From an uncultured Muribaculaceae bacterium (lineage in GTDB: Bacteria; Bacteroidota; Bacteroidia; Bacteroidales; Muribaculaceae), in contig CAJGDJ010000011.1 in assembly GCA_904502025.1 (NCBI GenBank), positions 1 through 60,440 on the forward strand: 60,440 bases of DNA, read 5' to 3'. A model generated the notes under the pieces. That model made no database searches. It saw only the letters and a list, made by a program, of their open reading frames with translations, and was not told the DNA's origin. This document shows positions 60,113 to 60,440 of the stretch, in pieces (the first letter of the stretch is position 1; the number at the start of each line of letters is the position of its first letter). The translations under genes and the position numbers were made by a program.

Positions 60113-60173
60113 ACGAAAAATATTATATGTGAGGCTACAAAGGGAGAAATAATATAAAAGATTTGTATTTATG

Positions 60174-60235
60174 CTCATTTTGTCTAAAAAACACACTACA
60201 CCTAAGGAGAGATTTAGACAGAAAGACATAATGAG
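60174..60235. repeat. Inverted repeat near the right edge
   Basis: CTCATT...TGTCTAAA (60174-60188) and TTTAGACA...AATGAG (60213-60235) are inverted. The sequence is part of a stretch rich in TTTTGTC/ATTCTGTC units with no supported gene. Confidence 0.5.
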
Positions 60236-60294
60236 TAGAAAGGTGGAAATTTATTTTGTTGAAATTAATCGCGTTAGCTTTATGTTTTTCTGTC

Positions 60295-60325
60295 ATTCTG
60301 TCCCAAAAATCCCCATGCGTCAGCC
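60295..60325 (+). repeat. Direct repeat, right copy
   Basis: ATTCTGTC-CC-AAAAA-TCCCCATGCGTCAGCC, matching 57155-57183. Two further ATTCTGTC units follow at about 60337 and 60345. It bounds the BspA-like cassette on the right. Confidence 0.75.
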
Positions 60326-60393
60326 ATTTATGTTTCATTCTGTCATTCTGTCTGAAAAACAACCAAGAGTTAGTCTTTTATGTTCATTTTGTC

Positions 60394-60431
60394 AAAAAAA
60401 ACAGCCACTGAGTGTGGACTCAATGGCTGTT
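60394..60431 (-). terminator. Intrinsic terminator of a gene beyond the right edge
   Basis: AACAGCCACTGAGT (60400-60413) pairs with ACTCAATGGCTGTT (60418-60431), with one mismatch on the plus strand that becomes a G-U pair on the minus strand. On the minus strand a run of seven or eight T follows. It therefore ends a minus-strand gene that lies to the right of the window. Confidence 0.8.
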
Positions 60432-60440
60432 GCGTTATAG

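Noticed and set aside
60171..60440. An open frame of about 90 codons on the plus strand running off the right edge
   Set aside because: It consists of TTTTGTC/ATTCTGTC repeat units and an inverted repeat, overlaps a convincing minus-strand terminator and has no protein-like composition.
1..60440. tRNA and rRNA genes
   Set aside because: No T-loop GGTTCGAAT-type motif in an intergenic context with a matching acceptor stem and no rRNA-like conserved block was found by reading; a tRNAscan run would settle it.

Overview
The window is an AT-rich chromosomal segment from a member of the Bacteroidota, most likely order Bacteroidales. Evidence: many promoters of the form TTTG-N19-21-TAnnTTTG, few Shine-Dalgarno sites, C-terminal type IX secretion sorting domains, BspA-like leucine-rich repeats, a TonB-dependent receptor with a carboxypeptidase-like N-terminal domain, and Bacteroidota families such as DUF4494, DUF4831, DUF4878 and DUF3098. 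Family-level placement is not possible by eye. No tRNA, rRNA, CRISPR array, integrase, transposase or prophage gene was seen.

Layout. 0.3-2.8 kb: DUF4494, YggS and a sugar-type MFS transporter. 3-11.7 kb: transketolase, an OmpA-like porin, a 1283-residue phosphodiester glycosidase/propeller protein, a YiiX-like hydrolase and a DUF4878 lipoprotein. 11.8-18.1 kb (minus): an eight-gene run ftsX, DUF3098, uppP, truB, queA, DUF2148, yigZ, esterase. 18.3-21.1 kb: a His-rich small protein and a TonB receptor with a His-rich N-terminus. 21.2-28.4 kb: orphan HigA, MFS, miaB, a CoA-transferase, pepT and miaA. 28.4-35.5 kb (minus) is accessory: a MauE/thioredoxin fusion, small lipoproteins (one frameshifted), a structured RNA, a PAP2 phosphatase, an LTA-synthase-like enzyme and an AAA-ATPase/TOPRIM pair. 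35.5-44 kb: a thioredoxin lipoprotein, OmpA, nagB, a dTDP-sugar block with tandem ketoisomerase-like cupins, and an acyl-CoA ligase. 44-48 kb (minus): TraB/GumN, ABC ATPase, two paralogous permeases and a GntR regulator. 48-57 kb: Tpx, TPR, histidine phosphatase, the operon nnr-DUF4831-FKBP-mtaB-glycosyltransferase, then hpt and adk. 57-60.4 kb: a repeat-bounded accessory cassette with a BspA-like surface protein, an unknown gene and a second structured RNA.

Main discovery candidate. Two diverged copies of one structured RNA (about 29743-29970 and 59830-60098, minus strand) share a 15-nt core (12 of 15 identical), the same nested stems P1-P4 and a pseudoknot-like pairing P5 followed by a U tract. 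In both copies the non-Watson-Crick pair in P5 is G-U on the minus strand but A-C on the plus strand, which fixes the transcribed strand. Each has a TAnnTTTG box upstream and a CDS for an exported or surface protein 54-69 nt downstream with no promoter box of its own, suggesting a cis-acting attenuator-like leader or an sRNA.

Second candidate: the AAA-ATPase/TOPRIM pair with a truncated third reading frame resembling DUF6932, which looks like an anti-phage cassette. Five tRNA-modification genes (truB, queA, miaB, miaA, mtaB) also fall in the window.
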